The notes beneath the pieces are model-generated. The model searched no databases. It was not told the DNA's origin and was given only the letters and a program-made list of their open reading frames with translations. The position numbers and the translations under genes were made by a program. From NCBI GenBank assembly GCA_045837725.1, contig JBEWZL010000081.1, positions 37,257 through 101,256 on the forward strand: a DNA stretch of 64,000 nucleotides, read 5' to 3'. Below, in pieces: positions 52,434 through 62,445 of the stretch. Every line of letters begins with the position of its first letter. The first letter of the stretch is position 1. Origin of the DNA: Vermamoeba vermiformis (Eukaryota > Tubulinea > Echinamoebida).

Positions 52434-53068
52434 GTTTTTAGTTGTTGTTATTGGTTTTGTTTGTTAAATTGAATTGATTAAAAGTCGCTTCGATTTGAGT
52501 ATTTGTAGTTGCAATCGTGTACACAAGACTCTTAATTTAAATGAAATTTCAGCTACTTTTGTGAGTAATTTCCGGATGCACGCTTTTTGTCTTCCACCTC
52601 GCGCGCTAATTTTGAAAATTGCTATAAAACTCATAAGAATACCGTGGTTTGGTCGTAAAAATTTGCCTTGCTGTCAACGCCGAATGGTTGTTGGTAATGT
52701 CGTAGTAATTTTTTTTACTTCAGTATTTTTGATATTCCCACACAGCTGCTATGTCAATTAAACTCGAACCCTTGTTAGGAATTATGGCTGTACAATTTAC
52801 TTGACTTTTTGGACGTAATTATTGTTGCAAGCAAGAGTTGTTTGGAGGTCGAGATTGCTTTTTGATCAAATCAGATCGAAGACTGCGGTAATTAGAATAT
52901 TGCATATTACTGATGATAAATAACTTGATAATAATATAAATTCAATAGCGTGTTCTTATTCTTCAACCATGTTCATAATTTAATTCTGAACTTCGAACAT
53001 TTTGTTCCCAAAAAATCTTGCGATTCGCTCCACGTTCCTAATTAATTCGCCGTACATAGCACAACCAC
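52434..53068. other. Divergent intergenic region
   Basis: About 635 bp, AT-rich. Probable promoters for both neighbours; no RNA gene or convincing open frame seen. Confidence 0.4.
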
Positions 53069-55580
53069 ATGGCTGCCATCAACAAAATTTTGGCCGCACT
53101 CTGCGTGCTGGTTGCGATCTTGGCTGTCGCCCAATCAGCAGGCACTTTAACGAGCGTGTTCGCGTAAGATACACAACTGATAGGCACCAAAAGACGCTTA
53201 ATAATATTTCTTGATATACTCATTTCATTTTTGAGCATTCCAACGCAGATCTTTTGAAACGCTGCTAACGATTTTTACTCAGGACCTTCAATTCTATTGG
53301 TATCACTGTTGACATTGGCGCTTCAGATGACCCTTCGCAAACAGGTATATATCATAGATCATATTTTGACGCGACAGTAGTTAATTTCCAAAAAATCTTC
53401 AGGATCAGCGTCCGTTCAATACCGCCAGTCCGGATCGCAAGATTGGCTCAATGGGCACCCACTCGTACGCACTACAAGTACTCGCTACGTAGGGAGTATA
53501 ATGTGGCTCAATGAGAATACTTCGTAAGTGGACCAGTTTGGCACGTGGCGAATCTTTAATTCAATGCTGTCAGTTATGACATCAAAGTGCGCGTGTCAAC
53601 GGACAGCGCGGACTTGACTCAGACTATCAAGACACGAGCGGACAGTGAGACTCAGTTGCCTGCTGCTACAAAGTCCTACTACGCGTCACCGAGCGGCACT
53701 GGATCTGCTTGCAGTGATCAGTCGCCTTGCTCATTAGCTACAGCACTCGATACGGCGAATGGTGACGAGGAAGTTGTGCTGAAGGACGGCGTGTACTACG
53801 TGGGCGAAATAACTTTGAGTAATTCCGCAAACAAATACGTTGTCATTCGTGGTTCGAGACAAGGTCAGCTGCGCTTCGTTGATAATTGTTAATGCACCTA
53901 CTGACACTATAACAGCGATTATGGATGGCAGCGACCCTGCAACGTTCACATGGACCAACACAGGAGGCACTATCTACAAGACTACGATCACCGTTCAAGA
54001 TCCGCAAGTCGTCGTGGCTAACGGCAAAAGACTGTTCAAGCACACTTCTCTCTCGGGTCTTCAGACCTTGGACAAAAAGTCTCCTGGATTCTACACCTCG
54101 GGCACCGATCTTTATGTCAACTTGGACGGCATGGCGTACGTTTCGATATGGCTGCATCGGTCATTCTAATAGTCTTAATAGGCAAACCAATCCCGCCAAT
54201 GCTGATGTCAAGATCAGTCGTTACGAGTACGCTTTCGTCTCAAGTAATTATATCTTCTATTACGGCTTCAGCATGCGTTACTACGGCGTTGGAGATGTAA
54301 GTGACACGTGTCATTTGCCGCACAGTTTAACACATGTTCCTGCAGTACGGCAAGGGTATTTACTTGGACACTGCCAATAACAACGTCATCTCGAACATGT
54401 ATTTTGAGCACAACGACGCGTCAGTAGCGCTGAAGCGTCCTTCGTCCAACAACGTCGTTCAAGACTGCGAGTTCTACGACACGAAACACGACTTCCTTTG
54501 GGAGAGTGTCAAAGGTGGGTCCGTGTACGAAACAGCTCCGGTCACCATCTTCGAGACAACTGATGAATCAGGACGTGGTCTTGTCATTCGTAGAAACAGA
54601 TGTAAGTTGATCGTTGACCTTGCCAAACATTGTTTTAACCTTGAACAGTCGAAGGATTTTTCGATTCAATCTCACCTGTCGGAGGCTTTGCAGTTGGTCA
54701 CTTGCCCATTGAAATGGACTGTCACGACAACGTAATCACAATGAGTGCCGATGACGCCCTCTCGTTGGACGGAACGTGCGCCAACTGTCGTGTGTGGGGC
54801 AACAAGATTGATAACAGCTTAGTGGCGTTCTCGATGGCACCGATCGACGAAGGACCAGTGTTCGTCGTGCGCAATCTGGCTTACAACATGCAAGGATCAC
54901 GCTCGGATGCTGGATACAAAGGCTTGGCAATCAAGTTGAACAGCGGCTACAGTGAGCAAGGCAAAATGTTCGTGTACCACAACACCTTCGACATGCGCGT
55001 GGCTGACACGATCGGCTTGAATATTGAATCACCGGGAGTGTGGAACTTGGTCACGCTGCGCAATAACATCTTTTGGGCTGCAGACAACACCTATGCTATT
55101 TACAACGTAAACACGGGCAATGCAATGGACATGGACTACGACTTGTACTACACGACCAAGAGTGACTACATTGCCAATTGGGACAACAAATACGCGACAC
55201 TTGCTGCATTTACAACGGCGACATCGCAAGAAACTCACGGTTACTTCTCATTGCCCTCATTCAACGATCGCGATGGCGGTGATTATCGCTTGACGAGTGC
55301 TTCAACACCTCAAATCGACAAAGGTGTGGTGATCCATGGCATCAACGACAATTATCGTGGTTCAGCACCGGATCTCGGTTACTTTGAATACGATGCCGGC
55401 ACACCATTAGCACCTCTGTCATCGAACCCTCCTCCTTCTTCTCCTCCTCCAAGTGGTGGCTCGCCCAATGGTAGTTCGAACAGTCCTTCAAAGTCGCCGC
55501 TCTCCGTTTCTACCGCTGCAACGAATGGCGTCGCTTGGATCTTCAGCGTTGTCATATTTTTTTTATTTTGTGTTAGTTAG
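53069..55580 (+). CDS. Secreted right-handed beta-helix protein, probably GPI-anchored
   Basis: About seven exons. Signal peptide MAAINKILAALCVLVAILAV; a small beta domain (fibronectin III-like) in the first exons; then a parallel beta-helix domain opened by YYASPSGTGSACSDQSPCSL, of the form that starts many pectate-lyase-like folds. Asn-rich rungs follow (NNNVISNMYFEHNDA, NNVVQDCEFYDT, GLVIRRNR). The last exon has a Pro/Ser linker and a hydrophobic tail without basic residues, fitting a GPI signal. Polysaccharide binding or cleavage is suggested by fold; no lyase catalytic set is certain. An intron at 54300 begins with GTAAGTGACACGTGTCA, so the palindrome overlaps the donor region. Confidence 0.82.
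54302..54313. repeat. 12-bp palindrome TGACACGTGTCA at an intron 5' end
   Basis: Starts within 5 nt of the GT donor of the beta-helix gene intron. Confidence 0.8.
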
Positions 55581-55647
55581 CGAGTGTTGGATAGATTGTA
55601 GAGTAGATTAGTTAAATTACATCCTATTAACAAATTTATTTTTTACA

Positions 55648-58054
55648 TCAGATTGTTTTTTGTTCGAGTAGGCCATTATTATAATGATTACCACTCGTCA
55701 AAAATTCGTATCTTACATCAAGTGCAGCGGCATATCCGTTCGATTTTGGAAACTCGCTTGTCGCATCCCGCAACATTTGCAATACGAGGAGCTCATTGAT
55801 ATTGTTCCGCTCGCACACTATTTGTATATCATACATGAGCGCATAGATTAGACCTCCGTGTTCCTGGTTCGTTAGACTCAGAATTGACGTGGTGTTCAAG
55901 TCTGAAAAGAGTTCTTGTCGGATGTCGTTGGAGAACTGGATCGCAGTGTTGCTAGGCTGTGAAATTATATACAAAATAGCCCGCAGCACTGCAATCAAGT
56001 TGTTGGCACCAGCTGTTATGTACACGTTGTAGAATTGATCTCGCGTCGATTCATGTTCGTAAAGCGCGAGTGTTTCAGTCACAAAGTTCTTTGCAATCTG
56101 TGCTTTGCCTTGATAGGCCCACAATCGACTCTGCACCAATAACAAGTCCGCTTTGGGTTCGCTGAAGTCTTGCGTGTCAAGCTGAATGGCCTCATGAAGT
56201 GCGTGCAAGGCCAAGTTGAAGTTGCCAACGAGACCGTAGCAATAGCTCATCATGCACAACGAGAACATTTCGAGGCCCTTCGAGAACGGTGTTGTCGTGG
56301 TGCGAATCACTTGGATGCTGTCGTGCAGGTACTTCAGCGCTTCAGTAAAGCAGCGTTGATATGCGCATCCCGCGCCAAGAGCGGCAAGTAGACGAGCGTT
56401 GCTGACCTGTTGATTCTCGCCGTGCGCTTGAGCCAAATTTTGAACCACAAAGAGGCCGTGTTTAGCCGATTGACGCATCCGTGCCCAATCACCGGTAATT
56501 GTGTAGACCGTTGCAAGCATGAACAGATAATCGGCAAAGCTTGTTTCGTTGGGATCAAATATAGTAGTGAAAGAGCTGACTTTGAAAGCATTGAGAGCAT
56601 CCGTCGATCGGCCGATCTTGAAAAACAAATATGATTTGAGGAGAAGGGCAAAAACGAGTTGATGATCATAGAAATATCGCAATTGTGCGTTCGTCTACGA
56701 TATTACAGTTAGCCAGGATGAATTGATGTCGAATCACTTTTGACATACCTTGAAGGGCACGATACTTGCCGAATCTAGCGAAGGTGAGGCGAAGTAGTCT
56801 GAAAATATGTCAAAGACGTATTGGCTGATATTCAACGCCTTTTTAGTTTTGCCCTCGATAAAGCACTTCCATCCTTCGGGCAGCATAATTATCGCGAGAT
56901 CTTGATCTTGTTCTTTTGTCCGCTTGACTACAGCAAGGGGCATCTCGGGCTCGTCCAATTCTTGACTTTGTGTCCTCGGATTATCACCGTCGCTACTATC
57001 ATCATTATCTAAGAAAATAAAGTCGTAAATTCTCCGTTCCGAAAGATCTGTGTTAATTGCAATAAAGAATACCTCGCTCTATCTTTTGATTAGGGCTCGT
57101 TTGCACGCCATCCACATTAAGCCGTGTGCTCTGACTCGATGACAAGAGCGCAATCGATTCTGTCATCAAGCAAGCTCGATCGGGCTGATACAAGTTGATC
57201 CCGACCAGCAGCGCGTAGTCCGTGCCTTTTTTCTTGCCAAAACATCGCACAGTGCAATTAAGCTGCAGAGCTATGTGCAGGAAGCTGGTCGCATGTTGAA
57301 GATCTGTTGGTGTTGGCGGATCTCTGCCCGTAGTTTTACCAGGAGAACTGGTCTGATCTCGCTCAAAAGTGCTGACTACTTTGATTTGAAAATCATTTTT
57401 GCACGGACAGCCATGATTGGGGCAGAGTTTCACTTCAGTAATTGTGTTGTCATTCTTTTCAAAAAAGGCAACTTCGATAAAAGGCCCATCTAACAAAAAT
57501 AATATCGATTAGACGAGAGACTATTTATAAATTTAGCGATTAAATTAAATAATTCTTGTTTATTCATAAACGCATCTGTTATTGTTAAGAAATAAATTGG
57601 CAAGGAATAATTGACGTTTATATTGGTATTCGGTAGAATAATGTATTATTTAAAAGTGCCACCGTACCTTGCCTTATGGTTGGATATTATTTGCTTTATC
57701 GGCCACGATTAAGAATTATGAATTTCGGGAGGAAAAAAAAAACTGAAACACATCCGTAAAATAAATATTACCTTCAGGAGCTCTAATAAAATGTCGTGCA
57801 ATAATTAAATCAGCCAGTGGTGGGCTCTCATTTAATTTTCGCTTCTTTTTCTTCGGCTGACTCTCCTCATCGTTTGACAAGTTCTCTTTCTGTCGATAAC
57901 ACTCGTCGAATATGCGACAGAATTCGTTAAATCGCGTTTGTGCGTTCGCAGAACAGTCTTTTGAATCAATAACGAACCGAATCCACCTATTTACTTGTTG
58001 TGAACTCGGGCGGCGATCTTTTGTGATACACCGCAGCTTGAGTTTTTCGCTCAT
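55648..58054 (-). CDS. Helical-repeat protein, function unknown
   Basis: Four or five exons starting MSEKLKLRCITKDRRPSSQQ. An N-terminal helical region ends in a basic stretch (PKKKKRKLNE) that could be a nuclear localisation signal. A middle beta domain has a Cys cluster (KLCPNHGCPCKND). The C-terminal 344-codon exon is all helical with TPR-like spacing (FALLLKSYLFFKIGRSTDAL, LAALGAGCAYQRCFTEALKY) and resembles the middle-homology region of fungal transcription factors or a TPR solenoid. Exon joins are in phase (G|AT). Nuclear regulator is one reading; I cannot name a family. Convergent with the beta-helix gene (67 bp apart). Confidence 0.65.
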
Positions 58055-58579
58055 TTGTTGGCGATCATTTAATAAATATTAATATGATGGTGCCAACACA
58101 AATGCAAATTATTCGAAACGAGCAATCACCAGGAGATTTCGACCAACTAGCCGGAAGGCACCCGATCCGCCTAAAACAAGCAATAAACAATATGAAATAC
58201 GATCACACTTTTACAAAATTCATATTACAAGGGATCGAATCATATCAAATTGGTATTAATTGAAGTGCATTAATTTCGTCTTGTTGACCTTGAGAACAAC
58301 TCCAATGGCGGCTCTGCTAATTTAGCATGTTATATTTGTTACATTAGGTAGAGCCATATCCATTAGCAAGATTGGCACTTGTCACGTAAATTAAATTTCC
58401 GATTTTGTTATTTGCTTATGTTTTCGGGTCACGCGACATACTTCATTCTTCCTCTCATTACAGCACAACAGTTGATATATGGTATTGATGTGCTTGTAGC
58501 AGCTACTTGATAAACGTTCAGCTTGATCTTCAACGCCAAACAACTTTTTTAGTGGACTATTAAAACGGGTTCCGTTGAG
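58055..58579. other. Divergent intergenic region
   Basis: About 525 bp between the helical-repeat gene and TTC39. A minus-strand open frame (58391-58702) overlaps the first TTC39 exon and is not supported. Confidence 0.4.
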
Positions 58580-60871
58580 ATGGAAAGAACCACTAAAAAT
58601 GGTGACGATTTTTGTAGGGCTATAAATTGGATTTGGAGCTTCAAATTTACCTCCGCGGAGAACTATTTTAATAATCCGAAAAGTGCGGAGAGCCCTATCC
58701 ACTCGTACTATTATGGAGAGGTATAATAAGGTACTATAAAATAATTTTCTGATTTTTATGATTTAGACGCTAGCATTGCGAGCATTATTGACGGAAGATC
58801 CAGATGAAACCAAAGAGGCGACCAAAAGACTTGAGTTGGCTGAAAAGATATTATCCAAAACTCAAAACTCTTCGAGCATTATGGTACGTCACTAAATCGG
58901 ACGAGCGATTTCTGAACCGTCGGGCAGGATGTGTTTCGCAGGCTTAGCTTGAGTGAGGCACGCAAACAAGAAGATCGAGTGACGGCGGAAACGAGGCTGC
59001 TTCACGCTGCTGTACGTAGCTTAAAAATTCTCTATCGGTAGCTGATTGTCATGCTAGCTACTAGCGGAATTGAACGCTCTTCTCGGCTGCTTGTTCTTCC
59101 GAAGGGGGCATTACGTGAAGGGTATGGAATTCTTCATTTATATAGCGTCGTTAATTTTCACTGTAGGAGGCTTGTATATTCGCAAAAGTTGGAAAGCGTT
59201 CGAGTCATTAGCCAAAAAGACTGGAATATTGCGCGACAACAACAATGAAACAAACGATAACAACACGGAACAGACAGAAGAGATCAAAGCATTGATAGCT
59301 CATCGCAATAGTATATTATACTTCGGAGTTGGTGCATTTTATTATTTCGTGTCGCTGGTGCCATCAAATTTTGCGTGGCTCGTTGAGGCTCTTGGATTCA
59401 AAGCCAACCGTCAGTTTGGACTTGATTTATTAACCAAGTGCTATGAAATGCAAGGTCCACGAGGTAACGAATGAAATTTACAGTTTGAATGTTTGTTGAA
59501 CTAATCGATGGCGATAGCGATGATTGCCTTGCTGCTCGTTCTCTGGATTGAAATATTTTTCTTCGAAGACAAAGTCAAAGCCGCTGAAGCACTTGATTTA
59601 GCTCTGCAGCGATATCCGTAAGTACCGATACTATTAGTTCGACGAGCATGTGTTAACCACCGAATAGTGAAGGAACGCCGTACTACTATCTGGGTGGTTA
59701 TTTTGCCCGCAAACAACGTGACATTAAGCGAGCGATCACGTACTTCGAGAAAGTGAATGAATTGACGGCGGATGTGAAGAGATTTCAAATCACGTCCTAT
59801 TATGAGATTGGATGGTGTCACTGGCTCGGAACTGATTGGCGCGAGGCTGCTAATTGGTTTGAGAAGTTCTTGGCGGGTAATTATTAAATTCGTCCATTTT
59901 GATTAATAACCAAATTGCAGAACACAAGTCGCCCAGTTTCAAAGCGTACTGTGGCTATCAGTTGGGTATCGCGTACGACATGCTTGGTGAAAAAGATAAA
60001 GCACTGAAAGCATTCACTCCAGTACCTGGTTGGGTGCGCAAGGTAAGTATGCCCACGTGCTGTAAATAGGATTGGGGCTAATGATTGTGCAGCACTACAC
60101 TTGGGATCAGTTCGCGGCTCGTAAAGCCAAAGAGTACTTGAAGAACAATGGCATGACTCAATACGAGAGATTGATAGGTACGTGACGCGTGTAATCTGTC
60201 AGGCATGCTCTTATTGTAACTGCAGTGCACGCGCAAATAATTGCAAAGTTACTTCCTGAAGAAGCACTCGTCCTTCTAAAGCAAGCTCAAGGCACAGGTA
60301 AATGCTTGTTTACATGTGACGTTGCAAAGCGCTAACACTGCCAATTGCAGGAGAGTCAAACGATGAGCTGAAAGCGGTGTATTACTACATCAAAGGATTG
60401 GCTCAAAAAGGATTGCAACGATTTGAGAAGGCCAAAAAGTCGTTCGAAGTAAGTTATAAAGAAATGCAAATTGTATGTCTAACTTTTAACTTTCAGCACG
60501 GAATTTCGCTCGAACGAGTCGCGAAAAGAGAGATTTATGCTATTCCTCATTGTTTGACGGAGTATGGTGAAATACTGCTTCAGGAGGGCCATATAGATGA
60601 AGCAAAGAAGCTGTTCACAAAGGCGCGCAAAGCTTTCAGCAACTACGACTTCGACAAGCCTCTGATTCGTAAGCTCGAAAAGAATTTAGATCAGATCAAG
60701 CTACGGCAGAAACAAGAAAAGCGCGATGCCAAGCGAGAAAAAGCAACGAAAGAGCATGAGGATTACAAATCTTTGCGGCGAGTCAAGTCGTACTCTGGCA
60801 CTTTAGAAGAGAGCGACGCAGACATTTTAGGAAAAGTCAACAAAGAAGATATTGATGATGTCAAATACTGA
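58580..60871 (+). CDS. TTC39/Iml2-family tetratricopeptide protein
   Basis: About eleven exons from ATG at 58580 (MERTTKNGDDFCRAINWIWS). The TTC39/Iml2 (DUF3808) order is kept: an N-terminal helical repeat (FTSAENYFN), HSYYYGETLALRALLTEDPD, RVTAETRLLHAALAELNALL, the membrane-like FGVGAFYYFVSLVPSNFAWL with GFKANRQFGLDLLTKCYE, then TPR units YYYLGGYFARKQRDIKRAIT and YEIGWCHWLGTDWREAANWF. A Lys-rich C-terminal tail ends DIDDVKY. In yeast Iml2 clears inclusion bodies via lipid droplets; TTC39B in animals affects lipid metabolism. Likely cytosolic or mitochondrial/lipid-droplet surface. Exons are unusually short and separated by 45-60 nt introns. Confidence 0.88.
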
Positions 60872-61632
60872 ATAATTCGTAAGACAAAGACCCCGCTAAG
60901 GTGCGTCGGACAAATTGTCCCGTCCTTAAAGTGACGACTATTGTATTAGCTTTAACTTGAGCTTTAATTATTTTAGATACGGCTTCACACTGAGTGAACA
61001 GCCACACTTCTATTGGCAATGAGATCCAAGTCTACCTAGTGGATATTCCTGAAGATTTTATTGACACTGTGGTTCATGGAGCAGTAAATCACCACTTATG
61101 TGGCCAACTGTGAGGAGCAAGTGGAGGCTATCATGAAGAAGTATGACTCTCTGGCATCAACAAGTACAACAGATGAAACTAGAACAGTTATTATTTGTAC
61201 CCCTAATAAATTGGTTTGGTTAAAAGACGGAAATGAATAAATGAGAGCCCCTTTAATGTGACAAACTTACCACAGGCTGTCAATTGGTTCAAAAACACAG
61301 AAATTGAATGATTGCATTTCAAATTGTTCATTACTGCTTGGAACTGGTGAAGTCTGGAGTTTGAAGCAGCAACTTGGCATGATCATGTAGACAATATTCA
61401 GTCCATCCCTTAATTCCATTGTAGCAATACATATTCAATTGACTTATGTTTACTGTCCATTATATACCCTTTAGGGTTAGGGCTGGTGGGGCTGCGGTTG
61501 GGTGTGAGGCAAGTCAGCCACAGAGGTCAATCAAACATTTATACAAATCAGCTGCCACCCGTGGCCAATGTATGTGACAGCTAATAAACAAGATGTTTAG
61601 AGTAGCCTGTATACTAGGAAATTGGTACCTTA

Positions 61633-61679
61633 GTTGATAACTGACCCGTCCGCCAGGGGGACGGGGGCACGTTATCAAC
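61633..61679. repeat. 47-bp inverted repeat with GC-rich hairpin core
   Basis: Outer arms GTTGATAAC (61633-61641) and GTTATCAAC (61671-61679); inner arms CCCGTCC and GGACGGG around GCCAGGG. The core is the same as in the array 100 bp downstream. Confidence 0.85.
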
Positions 61680-61759
61680 CCATGCTACACTGGGAAGGTA
61701 AACAGTACCTAACCTGCAAGGTTCAGCTTGAGGTATACCCAGTGATAAAAATGATGGAT

Positions 61760-61931
61760 CCCCGTCCGCCTGGGGGTATATTTATTTAATAGGACCCCGT
61801 CCACCAGGGGGTATATTTATTTAATAGGACCCCGTCCACCAGGGGGTATATTTATTTAATAGGACCCCGTCCGCCAGGGGGACGGGGGTATATTTATTTA
61901 ATAAGGGCCCGTCCGCCTGGCGGACGGGGGG
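61760..61931. repeat. Five-unit tandem array of GC-rich hairpins (35-bp period)
   Basis: Units start near 61760, 61795, 61830, 61865 and 61908. Each has CCCCGTCCGCC or CCCCGTCCACC followed by (A/T)GGGGG and the spacer TATATTTATTTAATA. Unit 5 is a near-perfect palindrome (CCCGTCCGCC T GGCGGACGGG). Confidence 0.9.
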
Positions 61932-62197
61932 TGCTGTATCACTTCAGGACGCACTATCATGTACCTTTACCTCCTGCATTTAATATGTGGAAAAACCTGT
62001 TTCCTAGGAGTTAGGGTACAAAGGAAGCTGTTTTGGTGTAAAAACATGAAAATAAAAATACCTTAATTTGACATCAAAAAGCGTGCAATTATTAAAAAGT
62101 ATGCAATTTCAGCAGTTGCTGTGCAACTTCCTGATCTGAAGCCAATCAGGAAGAGTACACACCAGAAAAAAAAGCCCAAGTTTTTGCTAAAATCTGT

Positions 62198-62220
62198 TCC
62201 CGATTGGGCTCAAATCGGGA
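62198..62220. repeat. 23-bp CCAAT-type palindrome, isolated upstream copy
   Basis: TCCCGATTGG...AATCGGGA form, like the intronic array downstream but about 300 bp before its first unit. Confidence 0.8.
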
Positions 62221-62244
62221 AAAAACAACAACATGGTTGATATC

Positions 62245-62310
62245 GGCGCAGGTTCGAAGCCCAGTACTTGCAAATTGTTGCCGCCAGGATTCGAACCTGT
62301 GTGTAGCAAG
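62245..62310. other. tRNA-like B-box pair on opposite strands
   Basis: GGTTCGAAGCC on the plus strand and, about 30 bp on, GGATTCGAACC (a B box on the minus strand) with a flanking GCGGCAAC acceptor-like end. No complete tRNA can be folded by eye; a tRNA-derived SINE remnant is more likely. Confidence 0.4.
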
Positions 62311-62445
62311 CAACAGAATTATAAATGCAGTTGGAAAATCCTCCCAGGGAGGCAGGGAGGCAATTCACCCAAAGTTGAGAAAGTCAATCTGCATCATTTT
62401 AATTACCCCATAACGCAGAGCAACACACAAGTCGCCCGCCCAAAT

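Larger units (their letters stand above)
60872..62445. other. Repeat-rich intergenic region of distinct composition
   Basis: No convincing gene for 1.5 kb. It starts with plain sequence (60872-61630), then holds a 47-bp inverted repeat, a five-unit hairpin array, one palindrome of the second family and a tRNA-like B-box pair. GATC/GGATC words, common elsewhere, are scarce. It may mark the start of a mobile or recently inserted segment. Confidence 0.5.

Noticed and set aside
58391-58702. 103-codon minus-strand open frame
   Set aside because: Overlaps the first TTC39 exon antisense and has no family features.
61470-61500. Telomere repeat (TTAGGG)
   Set aside because: Only about one and a half units; also single units elsewhere (33650). 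Not a telomere.
62270-62345. Complete tRNA gene on the minus strand
   Set aside because: The T-arm and acceptor-like end are present, but no proper anticodon arm or 5' acceptor strand could be found.
62233-62445. Long N-terminal extension of the unknown gene
   Set aside because: In frame, but it overlaps the tRNA-like B boxes and lacks domain features; ATG at 62446 is simpler.
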